Below are positions 48,085-59,771 of a stretch of DNA of 64,000 nt, in pieces. The stretch spans positions 462,105 through 526,104 of the forward strand of contig LUCM01001514.1 in assembly GCA_008360955.1 (NCBI GenBank). The letters run 5' to 3'. The first letter of the stretch is position 1; each line of letters starts with the position of its first letter. This DNA comes from Fasciolopsis buskii (Eukaryota; Platyhelminthes; Trematoda; Plagiorchiida; Fasciolidae). Under the pieces are notes generated by a model. The model saw only the letters and a program-made list of their open reading frames with translations. It had not been told where the DNA came from and made no database searches. The position numbers and the translations under genes are program-made.

Positions 48085-50780
48085 TTCCAACTGCTGTGCC
48101 TGGCGGTGAATGTCTCTTCTGTCGCCCGGGTCTACTGATGCCTTATGTGTTTCGCTACACTATGTCTCAGGATCATGGTTGTCGATTTTCTCTCAAATTA
48201 GCAATGACATTAAACAAACACACTCGCTCTCATGCACACGGTCACTATATTCACTTGAAAAGCCATGAATAACACGTCACCTTTACTAACATTCGCGGAA
48301 TGACCCAGTTTATTCAATCTTCTTATTTTGTTGGTCCATTTTCGACCGGAACTCAAATCTGCCTTTCATCAGATACCATATACTTTCAACTTCACAACCA
48401 CACTTTTCATTTTTCCATTGCTCTCCAAACAAATGCTTGTGTTTTTGTTTAGCATTCAGCTGCCATCTGCCGAATACCAAATATTGACTACGATTTTCAA
48501 ATCTTGTGGTTGAAACTCTAATTATCTTTTTTCAACTATTACTTTTATGTTGCTCATCGTTCACCCATCAGTGATGATTTCTTATCTTCAAAAAGAGAAC
48601 AATTGCTTGTTACAGACCCTCCATTTCATATCATTATCTTGGAAGATTTCAGTGCTCACAACCGGGAACGGCTAGTGTACTCTTCTGGCACCCTGGCAAT
48701 GGGCCTCGAAGTTCAACAATTCGTTGGGATTAATCATTTGTCTCGAATAACTGTCAGCTCCCGCACCTGTACCCAATCAGTCTGGCAATCATGCTCATAC
48801 TCTCGAGCTCATTCTCGCTTCTGCTTCTTCAGTGCACTTAAATGTCCCTTTTCTTTCCACTCCTGGCTTACCAAACCGCTGTTTTAGCTCATCCTCCGTC
48901 AGTCTTAGCCGCAACAACCGTCCGCCTTTCTCAAAACGCACATTTTGGTGCTACCAATCAATCAACTGAGACGACTTTCGCGACTGACTGGAATCCCAGT
49001 TGCTTAACTTCTGATGTCTCATGTCTGTCTCTAACTTCACAAGCATTATTCTTTAACGGATGAACGTTTTTATTCTGGACTTTTCCAAGCCCGAAAATCC
49101 AAAATCCCTGGATTGGTTGAACCACGACTGAAGTTCACTTGAAGCGCACGGCATTTTGCCACTGACGCTGCTGGCATGCTACTGCCTCCCACCGCTTTGT
49201 ACAAGACAGAACAAATGCTCGTCAACCGCACGATAGCCAGAGAACGTTTCGCCTATTGCAAAGATGAACTTTCGGTGTCATCCACCACCCGTAACCAAGC
49301 TTGTTAATCCCATGAGAAAGTCGTCTAAAGGAAAATTTCTGCTTCTCCAATTGTTTCTTTGGTGATCTACTTTTTGAACCACACGAGAACGTTGAGTAAC
49401 TTGTCTCCAATTCTACTTTATCCAGTTACTTCCTTCTCCGTATACTTTTGTTTCCATCGACTACTCTTCGAAACCATTATCTCTGACCAACTGTGGTCTT
49501 TTCCCAAACACAAACGACTACTGAGCAACGGTCACTATGGGTTCCGACAGCGTCGCTCCACCGGTGATCAACTGCCTCTAGTCTCTCACTCCTGTCCGGC
49601 CAAACTCGATAACCATACTTGGTCTCGCTCGATATCTCTAAGGCTTTCGATTTGGTTTGCCATAAAATCCCATTGATGAAGCGACTCGTGGCTGGGTTCC
49701 CTTCAGTTCCCTTACCGTGGACATCAAGTATCTTTACTAAGCGAACCAGCACCGCTCATGTTGGTCGGAATGTATCCCAGCTATTCCCTAAGGTTTTGCA
49801 CACGTACCCACTCTCTTTCTTATCAACGACTATCTATCCAATACATCCACTCCATCCCTTTCCTTTGCCAATTATTCCACCTTTCATTGTTCACATTCCT
49901 ATCAGGCTCATCGGCATGGAAACGCCAACGCGGATCGCGGCCGCGGTGTCTCAAGTGTGTTGCTGAATTCTGATCTTGAGCAAATCCGCTCCTGGGGTTC
50001 CCGTGATCATGTTGACTTCAGTGCTATGGAAACGTTTCTTCATTTTATTTCCACCAAATATCTTTTATTCAATCCTCGTCTATATTTCGAATCGGCCCAT
50101 CTACACTCCACACATCCTGTCTCTTTTCCTTGTTTAATTACGATGTTTCCATCATCCTTGTCTCTTTTCATATTTCAGCTAGCCTGCTGTGTTGCGCACA
50201 GAGTTGGTTTTCTATTTCGCACCAGATGCTTCACTATTCCTACCAGCATTTCTGTATTACATCTCGACCACATCCGTCCCGCATTACAATACTGGGGCAC
50301 GTGATGGGTGGAGCGTCGTCTATTTGATCGGGTTCAACGCAAGATCATCTGCCTGATAAGTGGCTCTTCCTTAGCATGCAGCCTGCAGTCTCTAGTTAGT
50401 TATCCGACGGCTGATTCACTGTCCCTTTTCTATCGGTGGTACTTTGGCCTTTGTTCTATGGAGCTTTGTTAATCAGTTCTTGTATCTTTGACCTTCGCTC
50501 GCCTATCACACCCTCCCACTTCTAGACAATGTTACCAGGTTTCCATCCGGAAGTGCTGCACTTTTCTCATTCAGTCATTTTTTTCCCTAGAACTTCCAAG
50601 TTCTGGAACACCGGCCGTTTTTCTGCTTTTCTACGCACGGAACTTCTCTCCCACTAAAAGCAAAGTCAAAAAACGAGTTCTTCCATGTATTTTCTCTCTA
50701 GTTCTTTTTACAATAAGTCGTTTGACTATGAAGTTTATCCCTTTCTGTCAATCACCGTGTGCAATAAAACAATGAGACTA
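48085..50780 (+). pseudogene. Jockey/CR1-like non-LTR retrotransposon, second copy
   Basis: Collinear with 3985-6885. The endonuclease includes LEDFSAHNRERLVYSSG (about 48650) where intact copies have LGDFNAHN. The reverse transcriptase has LWSFPKHKRLLSNGHYGFRQ and RRSTGDQL (about 49490-49575), LDISKAFDLVCHK (49625-49663), and a catalytic site reading FANY at 49864-49875 in place of FADD. Then come LEQIRSWGS, IRPALQYWGT (50270-50300) and the C-terminal lysine-rich stretch (to about 50680). AATAAAA lies near 50763. Frames shift repeatedly and both the endonuclease and polymerase sites are changed, so the copy is dead. The 5' limit is set by similarity to the first copy and is approximate. Confidence 0.85.
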
Positions 50781-53700
50781 CTAAAGGTATACGGACAGTG
50801 GTCAACAATACACTTAAAAGTCCTTTGCCAAGTTGCATGATCAACTTATTGACCTGTGGCTAACAAGTCTGAACCGAACGAGGTTCGGATTGTATTGACA
50901 GGTCGACACGCTATGTGCTGAATTTGTGTATGCAATTGCTCGAAAAGTCAGTAACAGGGTTGTCCGCATAATGTGTTCTGACTTTGGAGCTACTGACGTA
51001 CGGTTTGTTTCCAACTGGATGAATGTACAAATCACATATGTTGTACAATGGCAATAAACTATTTTCGATTGATGCATAAGTACGTCAGCAAATCTTCTAC
51101 CGACTCTTCCTTCCTACCAGTGACTCCTACCCCCGTCAAGGTAAAAGTACGAATGCAAAACCAAACAAAATTTCGCAGAAAAATTGGTTATAGGAAAAAT
51201 ACGCTAAGTTCGCGTGAGATAAAAGGTTTGTTGAACAAACAGAGCCCCTAAGACAATGTTAGTTTTTTATATCTCCCCTGAGGACTGCTGACAGCAATAT
51301 GATAATACTAGCGTGAGAAGTTATCGGGTCACCTGGAATGCCAGGCGGAAAATGAATTTGGATGTTCAAGTTGGATAGATTGATTGCACATGTGCTATTC
51401 ATAAGAACTCAGCTATAGTAGATAGCAAGATAAAACCTTAACATCCGTGATATCAGTACTCATTCACGAGAATGAACAGGACCGCTTGATCCTGTGCAAG
51501 CGTTCTACTCGACAAACCAGGAATCGTTTGTTACTTTTTATTATTTTTAGTACAACAAGGGGTCATCATTAGTTAAAATGGTCGGGATTGTCAAGCGCCA
51601 AAAACCATAATGAACCAGTTAGAATCCGACCAAAATGCAAACAAACTTGAGTGAAATACCTGTCCGACAAGAGAGAAACAGCGGCGCAACGGAACCAGGA
51701 TTTTCAAAGGCCGGTTGAAATTTGAACTCACGTGATTAACCTTTGTATTAGAGTAGTTAATTTTCTACTACTAAAATCGATTAAGTAGCCAAGCATTGTG
51801 AACCGTTTTCGACGATCTGAGACTTCCCATGGTGTAATTACAGTTTGATCCGCATGACTACCAAAATGTTAAAAGGACAACTGTACAATTATTTAAGATT
51901 TAGGAGCGTTTGATCCGCACGTATCAACAGTAATTCGCATTCAGTATGGTGCTGTCGGGTCGATACGATCGATGGACATGGATGACAGTGACCATCACGC
52001 ACACAGAAAAACATGCATACATAAGGAGGGACTGTGCAAAAAGTAAGTGCTTTCCGTTTCAAGGAAAGCAGATTCGGTTTCAATCGATACACGAATCGAA
52101 ACGAATGAAAGCTCAGACTGCGTAGATCATTTAAGAAGCTCAGACACTTACCTGAATTTCTATACGCCACGCTGCTCTCTTCGAATGTGTAGGCGTGCGA
52201 GTAACCAGGTCGAGAGCGCAATGCTAAAAAGATGACGGAACATTTTGTGTGTGTATTTTTAGATACAGGGAAACAATAACTCAGTATATCACAGACGTAC
52301 AACGAGTTCTTGATGCGTGGAAAATCGTAAATCAACTTAAAGGTTGTTTTAAATTATGAAATCTGACCATCGTCCCTTACTGCCCACACAGTGCACCGAA
52401 ATGACTAACGGAGAAAATAAACAGGTGAGAACTTTCTGCTTCTACCTTTCTGGTCAGACACGTCATGTTGAAGATCTATATTTTTTGCTTTCGGAATTTT
52501 CAATATCGAATCCGCGAAAGCAAACGAACGTTGCACACGAGTCTTTTGCACGATATTAACCATCTACAATAAAGTAATAACTAAAGATTTATTCAACCAG
52601 GTTCTATTTCCCGTAGGACGAGGTTACTCAAGCGGTCCTTACCGCAGTGCATGGAAGTGAGTCCTTATTTGACAGCCTTTCCTACTGATTATGGTATTCT
52701 TTCAGGGACGCTGGAATTAATGGTATTATTATTACTATTATTGACAATTGACTATATTATTACAAATATTCGGTTAATCAGATGGTGGAAAACAATAGAC
52801 CATTGTAAGTGAATGTTACCGTCTACTTCCCATCGACCTACATTAAGCACATTTGTAAGTGACCTCACTTTTACTTAATTAAATCAGCTAGTGCTTCGGT
52901 TTCTATTGTTATTAAATCTCAGTTTTTATTATTTCTTTTACTGAAAGTCCTTCTGTTATCACTGGTGATCACTAGCCAAACGCTTTTGACTTAGTCCGTT
53001 GAGTTTTTACCGGGAAACTCAAAACCTGCACGGTGAATGCGATAAAAATTAACGGCTGACATCGAGCCATAACGTGGGAACAAAGGCACAATTATGGCAT
53101 CCAGCTTTCGGGATTAAAGCACTGGTAGTATCAAAAATAGACTTTCCGGCTTAAAAATTACCAATACCAACACCTTGGTTTACTTGTTGCGATTACAAAC
53201 AATCTAAACCACTTGAAAACTATGTCAGTTTGACGACATAAGGGTCGCATGACTGAAAGTGGTTATCCATTAACTTAGTTAAGTCTAGGTTAATCAATGT
53301 AATCAGCGACCTCTCGCTCTCTTGCATCCTATTTTCAGTTATTCTTTTCCAGAATCTCCTGACCATGAACAAAACAAATTAAAACAAAAGATTAAACGAA
53401 AGAAATGCAACATGTAGATATCCCACAGCTGTAACTTCACGTAGCTAAGTGTAACGCGTCCGTTCGGTCTTGGCTGATCATGCTCAGATTCCGCTTTGTT
53501 TCAGAAAGCAAGACAAAAATCTAACTTCCTAAAGCCTTTCAAACTGTCTCACTTTTACTAATCAAAATGCGGTGGTATATATAGATTCCTCCCAAGGATA
53601 GCTAAACCCTGTGTCTAAGTTTTCGATCTTGCTTCCAATGTGTCTCATCTTCTCTAGTTGGCGAGTTTCACAAACACACGATATTCCTTGTTACCAGCAG

Positions 53701-55295
53701 CAATGCGTGATTTGGCACTACTCTTACTGTATTGTATTACACTGTATTGAATTATAGATTTCCTGTATTGCATCAAAACTTTTGACCACTGTTGTTTGCG
53801 AAACATGAGCCAACATGCTGATGGTCTTTGTTGATGAACCCTAGTTCTTCACATTCCGATCGATTGATAAGTCAATATCGAGGGTTAAATCTGTCCATCT
53901 CCATTATTCAATTGTTGTTTAGGTTTTTGTCTGGCTAATCTACAGTGTCCTTGAGTTTGAACACGAGTGCCAATAACTGACCCTAATTTGGGTTAGTTCT
54001 ACCAAGCCGGTAGCTAACGTCATCTTTATAAAACAAGCGATAAAAATCTTGAATTCATGCAGGGGAATGATTGGACTGGTCGTATGATCTCCAGTCATCT
54101 CGTAAAAACAAATTCACTATTTTAAACATGACATTAAAACAATTGTCAAATGAATTCAGAAGAACATGGTATTAATTTGTGATTCAAATACCATTTCGTT
54201 TGTTGGCGTTTAGTACACTTATCTGGAACCCCTATATCATTCGGAATGGCGAGATGCACAATGGGAATTTCACCACTGACCTATCTGCAGTGGACCGCAG
54301 AAACGGTCAAACCGTGGATGGTCTTCGGAGCAGTTTGAGCAGTCTTAAAGTCACGGCGGAAACTCGATCCTACTGGTGAGAAGCATTGGCTCTGAAAACC
54401 GTAAACCCGGTAACTTTCGCTCAGGGTTCAATTTTTACCATCCGATAAAACCTTCAGTTTTTGACACGAAACAGAACACATTAAATTCTGTAAAGTGCCG
54501 CAAAGAAAGGTCTCGGCATCTTGATGTTAGTGGTTTGACACAAGTGTCCAAATTTGATTAAAAGGGTATCAAATAGGATGAGACTTTATCCAATTACTAA
54601 TTTACTCCGTTTATATTCTTTCTGTCGTTCTGCTTGAAAAAACGAAACAAAATCTTGCAGCCTCTGAAAATTGAAATTCCAATCGCAGTGCACCCGTATA
54701 GTTGCGAATGTGTTAGAGAAACGTAAAGCTGTGTTTGAAACAATTAGTGTTTTACCAGCGGTAATTTCGAAAGCGCTTGCAACGGAAACAGTAAAAACAT
54801 CATTATATTCCACTGACTGTTTTTTTTCAGGTTCGGATGTTAGCTGTCGGCAATCGTTGCACTAACAGGGTGTGCTAAGTATTATTAAATAGCTAAGAAG
54901 GTAGTGCATTACACTCCTGGAAATTTAGTTACTTAGTTTTAAAATGTCGTGTGACAGCAATGACTGCTGTTTGATGCATTAAGTGATGGGGAAATGTTTG
55001 TGATAATCGTCAGATTAAGATCAATAAAAGAAAGGCACAATCTTTGACTTGGAAGCACCAACTTTCTCCTGATTTTCAGTATTTGTTGTTCTGGTAAGTG
55101 ATGGCTGTTCTGTAGTTGACATAAACGCCAGGTCGTTGGGGCCGTTCTACCCGTGTGAACTACATTTTCCGTTCGTTTGTTAATTTTTTGGAAACCCAAT
55201 GATTTGACTTTCCAATGAATCATGTGTCTTGCCAAACCTTATCTAGTGTTCCAGTTGACTGATTCGACGAATGTCACTGGCCCGCATGACTGATT
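50781..55295. other. No recognised gene
   Basis: About 4.5 kb of mostly AT-rich spacer. A long pyrimidine tract with CAG at about 54819-54831 (plus) is a good-looking 3' splice site, but the sequence after it keeps no open frame of useful length. ATT/ATTATT-rich simple sequence lies at 52720-52770. Confidence 0.4.
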
Positions 55296-55380
55296 TTACT
55301 TCGTGAAATAATTCACCGTATGATATCAACGCCCAACTCACCAATAAGAAGCATTGATTTCATTCCCCGGTGCACGCATC
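55296..55380. repeat. Fragment of the foldback family arm
   Basis: GAAATAATTCACCGTATGAT, then ATCAACGCCCAACTCACCAA and TAAGAAGCATTGATTTCATT, match the outer part of the arm at 2425-2500 with moderate divergence. The inner part and second arm are absent. Confidence 0.6.
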
Positions 55381-55439
55381 GCTATTGCCCATATGTTTGC
55401 ATCTCCGCATCATTCATATCCTAAACAATGCGAACAGGT

Positions 55440-55612
55440 GACCACCGGTGCCCAAACAGATGAATGGTCCAAAATGGTCAGAGGTTCGAATCCCAGGTCT
55501 ACTGTTTAGTTTCGTGGCGTAGCTCAATGCACTGTCGTTCATTTCGTTATTACGCCTGATCTATAAAGACCGCTCCGAGTTTCAGGGTCACTGTTGCTGG
55601 TTCCAATTCCTC
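55440..55612 (+). repeat. Possible dimeric tRNA-derived repeat
   Basis: Two sets of pol III-like boxes follow one another on the plus strand. The first unit carries a perfect B box GGTTCGAATCC at 55483-55493. About 20 bases later TGGCGTAGCTCAATGCACTG (from 55514) is a good A box, followed by a B-box-like GCTGGTTCCAATTCC near 55598-55612. Two tRNA-like units in tandem suggest a dimeric SINE or two adjacent insertions. The A box of the first unit is not clear. Confidence 0.4.
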
Positions 55613-57376
55613 TTATGCAGTTGGCTTTAGCGGCCACGGGGAATGCACCTTTCACTACACTCACGCGAGGAATATGCACTAAAATCCGTTATGATTGACG
55701 GATTTTGAAATCCTGCCTAGCTGGTTAATGTTTCTTAGTATTATCTTAAGTAACACATTCACTGGTAATATTCTTCAGTAGAAGGCACTTCTTCAAGTTC
55801 CCGATCATTTTGGTCCAGTAATTTTTCTATTTTCCTAAATAGGTTCTTGCTTTTTCGGCCGCATGAGTAATGATCGATGAATTCTACTTTCACTTATGAT
55901 ATACGCCGATGGGTTTGCAAACAGCTGTCAGTTAACGACCGATGACCATTGGCAATGAACTAGTGGTCCTATGCACCAAATCGGTTACGGTTTTAAATCA
56001 CTGCATCTGTTCCTTATCCGCTGCCGTTCACGACACGTGATAGAGTAACACTTAAACTTTGGATCCGTCAAGGTCAATGGTGCTCGGACGGACAAAGCAT
56101 ACGAACCACAAATTGTCTAAGCCTATTTCACCCGATACAGAGACGACCCACATGGCCTCTAATAACGACTGCCGGTGAAGTATATTTTGTCAGTTTGCTA
56201 AATACACCACAAAAACTAGTTGGCAAAGTATCACGCCTTATCATTTTGGTTGGTGGGAATGGTCTCCTCGACGCGTAAAACCTGATGTTTTGCAGATTGC
56301 ATCCTGTCTCCTCAAAGGTCGAGGAAGGTTATCAATGCGATCGATTGCTACAGTCTCTATAATCGATTCCTCTATATTTGGATCTATTTGTTTAGATCGA
56401 TTTCGTCGATTATTGTGGTTCTGTGTTGTGTTGCTTTCGGTTCCCGGATCACTTGCAGAATCTTTGTCTTCTCATTTATCGCAGTTTTCTGTTCATTCAG
56501 TATGTTCACTGACTTTAAAGCGAACAGTGACTCTGCTTGGATCTTGAATTGCAGCAAACAGGCAACTTTAATTGTCATCAATGCGTGACTCGCTTTGACC
56601 ATTCAGAACTAAGATCATGCAATTAATCAGGTGCTCTGTTTTAAGAATCAATGTTTATGATAATTTAGTGAGCCTAGCTTGAGCGAAAATGAGAACATTT
56701 TGCAAACTACGGCTTTCGGAGGGTGATGCTTTTCCGGTTTTGGAAACATTGGCAGATTAACTTTCGGTGTTTCTTTCCAAAAATTTCGAGTGTATTTTTC
56801 AAACGGCTACCGAAAGACTGCAGTTAAACCCCGAGGTGGTTGAATACCCCTCTGATGAACCAAATGAGATAGGCCTAAGCCTGGCTCATCTCAGAAGACA
56901 GCGTTTTACGAAGGACTCGATCTTCAAACACGTCGCTTTTGTGTGAAAACTATGCTGTCCCAACCGCTTTTGATGAATGGAAGAATTAACTGTCATACCA
57001 TGCTTGGACAAAAAGTTGAATTAAGGTTGCTGTTCAACACTGTCAGTTGGGGAAAGCAAAAATGTCCATTCACGGCAATTTTGTGTCTCTATATTTCGGG
57101 TAGACAGTTGGGCTGAATATCCGGGTTAAGTGTCCAGGTTAACGTTCTTCGCATCACTTAGTGTCATTCTCTTTTAATGGTGCGTAGCCAAACCTGACTT
57201 CCAACCCCTGGTAGTAGATAGCAAATTTAAGGTTGTTGGATAAGGATCGAGTTTATAACACTGACATGCACGTCGTAGTGACGTTCACTAGGTAGCGGTG
57301 GCTTGAAGTCGATAGACTCCAGTGGATATCCAATCAGAGTTCGGCAATGCACATTTGTTTTATTGTTCGCACTCGC
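55613..57376. other. No recognised gene
   Basis: Spacer. Hydrophobic frames on the plus strand at 56290-56588 look signal-peptide-like but have no plausible exon structure around them. Confidence 0.35.
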
Positions 57377-57745
57377 CTAACTATTTGCGATAAGTGGCGG
57401 ACGTGCTTTTGGGGAAAAACAACAAAATGACCAACAGGCTGCTTTGGTCCAACGCTGCCTCCAGACTATCAAGCCCGTTTGTTTTTCTTTCGTCTTCGTT
57501 TTGAGCAATACTGTAATGGCCTTCGAACTTGTCACGAAAATCCGAACACTTCCACTTTGTCCCCGAACTGGCTCAAAATGGCCGATTCTTACCTTGCTCC
57601 CCGGATTGCAATCGATCAGATGCACGCCTCGTGCTTCATACACCTGATGCCAAACGGGTTTATCGCCCAGTCCTTTAGTCCTGGTGTAATTCAACTTTAC
57701 CGTAGGAACACTCATCGTGCAACGTATGAGAATTTTTAACTTCAA
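57377..57745 (-). pseudogene. Repeat-encoded peptide fragment, copy 1 (possible retrotransposon ORF1)
   Basis: The minus-strand frame contains GVHLIDCNPGSKVRIGHFEP and RGQSGSVRIFVTSSKAITVL. The DNA resembles 62030-62325 over at least 150 bases; the clearest block is TACCTTGCTCCCCGGATTGCAATC here against TACCTTGACTCCGGGCTTGCAGTC there. A pattern of charged arginine-glycine, then RPVRV-like strand, then helix recalls the ORF1 of fluke non-LTR elements, but that is memory and loose resemblance only. That it is a dispersed repeat is better supported than its identity. Confidence 0.45.
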
Positions 57746-57814
57746 GCCTAATCGTATCGACTTCCCACTAGTTTGGTGTGCGTTTGCTTCTCTGTCTATT
57801 TCTGGTCAACAAGG

Positions 57815-57912
57815 CGGTATGGTCGGCTTGTTCCAGATTCGCTAAATTGACGACGAAACGTTTATGATTTCACAACCAACTTCAAGGGTTTGAATCCCCA
57901 GCTGCCCATACT
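57815..57912 (+). repeat. tRNA-like unit
   Basis: GGGTTTGAATCCCC (57886-57899) is a B box with one change and forms a T-stem-like GGG/CCC hairpin. An A-box-like GGTATGGTCGGCTTGTTCC lies about 60 bases upstream. It is probably another degraded SINE head, and a short A-rich stretch (AAAGTAAAAATAAGAG, near 57926) follows. Confidence 0.4.
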
Positions 57913-58186
57913 GTCATGACTAAAGTAAAAATAAGAGTCTATCGATCAAAGCACAAGATATTCCCGCAAACCCTGAGAACGTGGCCCAAAATCTCAATAA
58001 ATAAAACGCAGTCACTAGCTAGACAACAACAATCATACCTGTCAATCACTAGAGTTGACCAATAACGCCTAGGATCAAACTCTGTAAATCAAAGTAAACA
58101 AAAGCCCAGTCATCACTACCGCAACTTACGAGACAAGCGGTACTCTGACGAATAGAATTTTGAAATATATCAGTCAATTGACTCAC

Positions 58187-58294
58187 GAGTATTCCGAGGA
58201 ACACAAGGAGTGTATTGCTGGAAGACTTCTTGCAGTCTCGGAGTAGTTTTGTCAGATCGGACGGGAATCACTTTCATACCAGTGAAAACTTTTC
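58187..58294 (-). CDS. Candidate internal exon (108 bp, phase 1-1)
   Basis: On the minus strand a pyrimidine-rich tract ending AACACCAG precedes base 58294 and a consensus donor GTGAGT follows base 58187. The 108 bases between are open and begin and end in phase 1. The peptide includes KVFTGMKVIPVRSDKTTP followed by RLQEVFQQYTPCVPRNT. RLQE..QQY.P recurs in the candidate exon 62823-62906, which has the same phases and strand. I do not recognise the protein. It might be the second exon of a small secreted protein whose first exon is 59642-59771. This is inferred from splice-site-like signals and the repeated motif only. Confidence 0.4.
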
Positions 58295-58436
58295 CTGGTG
58301 TTAGGAAGGTTAGAACAAATAAAATCAAAAGGAAGCATTTAGTTGTAAAAATAGAAAAAACAGGCAGTAGACGGAAAAGTCTTTTAATAGTTGCGATAAC
58401 GACAGAAGACTTACAAAAGGGAACTAGCGAAAACAC

Positions 58437-59641
58437 CGTCAGTGCAGCTAAGTTCTAAGGGGATATTTTGAAGATTTAACTTTTAACTGCCTTTTAACCG
58501 CAATATTTTTGATGTTGATTGACTGCTTACTGATTACGCGATCCTACTATTTGGATTAGAATGAGTGACCTAAGGAAATTAGATCAACACAGAAGGACAA
58601 TCGCGTGAAAACTGAGTTGCGGTTCCTCTGCAAGAAGCTACAATTTCAAGCGAAACATAAAAATATGCTCGGTACGAAAAGGATAGCCAATCCTATTCGA
58701 CGATCAGTATTCCTTGGCGTTCTCACGGTTAGGGTGGTTGTGAAATGATGATGAAATGTTGATAGGACCCCAACGATAATCCGGGTGACTAGTTTCAGCG
58801 CCTTTTATTATCGCACAAAGGGAACGAAAGTCTCTGCTTGCGTGCGTTGTGTCACAAAAGGGGATTGGCTTCGAGCAGCTAGACACTTCTTGTCACACCG
58901 CACCGATGTTCAACTCGAGTATGGGTGTCAGGAAAGCGCAGAAAATCAGCCACTCTTCACATGAAGTTAAGGGTAGGAAGGCTTCACGTTCCTTACCATT
59001 TCAGGAATGAATTCAGAAAAGATAATATTGAAATGAGAGACCACAAAGTGAAAATGAGAAACTATGAGTTTAGTATGAGAACAGACAGCTAGAGTAAACC
59101 AGTTTCGCCCTTGTTGCATCTCTTTGGCTAATCGATCGCACTAGTCACCAACGTACAATTGTTCACTCATCTCACACCCTTTGTGAAAAGAACTGACCGC
59201 GGTCGTCCATCGTGAGAGCAATCTTAATGTTATTTCTTCTGAATGCAATCGCGAAACGGCATAGTTGATCTGACATGAGTTTACAGTGAGCAAAAATAAG
59301 AAGTCTGGCCGTTTCTGTGGCAGCAAAACACACACGGTGGCTTGAAAACCCATACAGGAAACCGAATCAATTGTGATTACGCAATCACAGAAGACAAAAT
59401 TTTCCGAGAACCGGCAAGGAAGATACTGACGCATTAGACAGTTGAAAACAGGGAGCTTTGGAATAAGTTAATGTTAACAAAAAGTGTTGTGTCGACATTA
59501 AGGCAGCACTCTAGTTGGTTATACCTTAGGAAAAATGGGCGGACCCATTCAGCAGAAAACTATAGCTGTTTTTAGTTAGGCGCTGAGTTAAAAGCAAAAT
59601 CATATCCTTGAGATGAGGTGTTGTTTGAGAAAGATCCTTAC
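58437..59641. other. Spacer, possible intron
   Basis: No gene or repeat recognised. If the candidate exons at 59642-59771 and 58187-58294 are joined, this is most of their intron. Confidence 0.3.
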
Positions 59642-59771
59642 CGATATCATCAAATTGTGCAACGATAATAGTGGTGGGCCAGAAGCAAAAAGCCAACAAC
59701 TCTCGATATAAGCGCAACAAGTGCGCGGCCATGAGGGGGAAAAGCTCAAATGAGACTCTTAGTGTCGACAA
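59642..59771 (-). CDS. Candidate signal-peptide exon
   Basis: The minus-strand frame contains MAAHLLRLYRELLAFCFW and PTTIIVAQFDDI, a signal-peptide-like segment with a plausible cleavage after IVA. It is followed by ATCG|GTAAGG, a good 5' splice site in phase 1. Phase 1 matches the acceptor side of the candidate exon at 58294. The start could be the ATG at 59771 or the internal one 13 codons on. Splice signals of this strength occur by chance, so the link is speculative. Confidence 0.25.

Noticed and set aside
56290..56602. Hydrophobic plus-strand frames resembling a signal peptide.
   Set aside because: Two overlapping frames both look hydrophobic because the DNA is T-rich, and no convincing donor site follows.
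58187..58294. CVPRNTRES resembles the first cysteine region of PDGF/VEGF growth factors (C-x-PR-x-x).
   Set aside because: No RCGGCC-type cysteine-knot segment was found on the minus strand nearby, and the paired exon at 62.8 kb lacks the cysteine.
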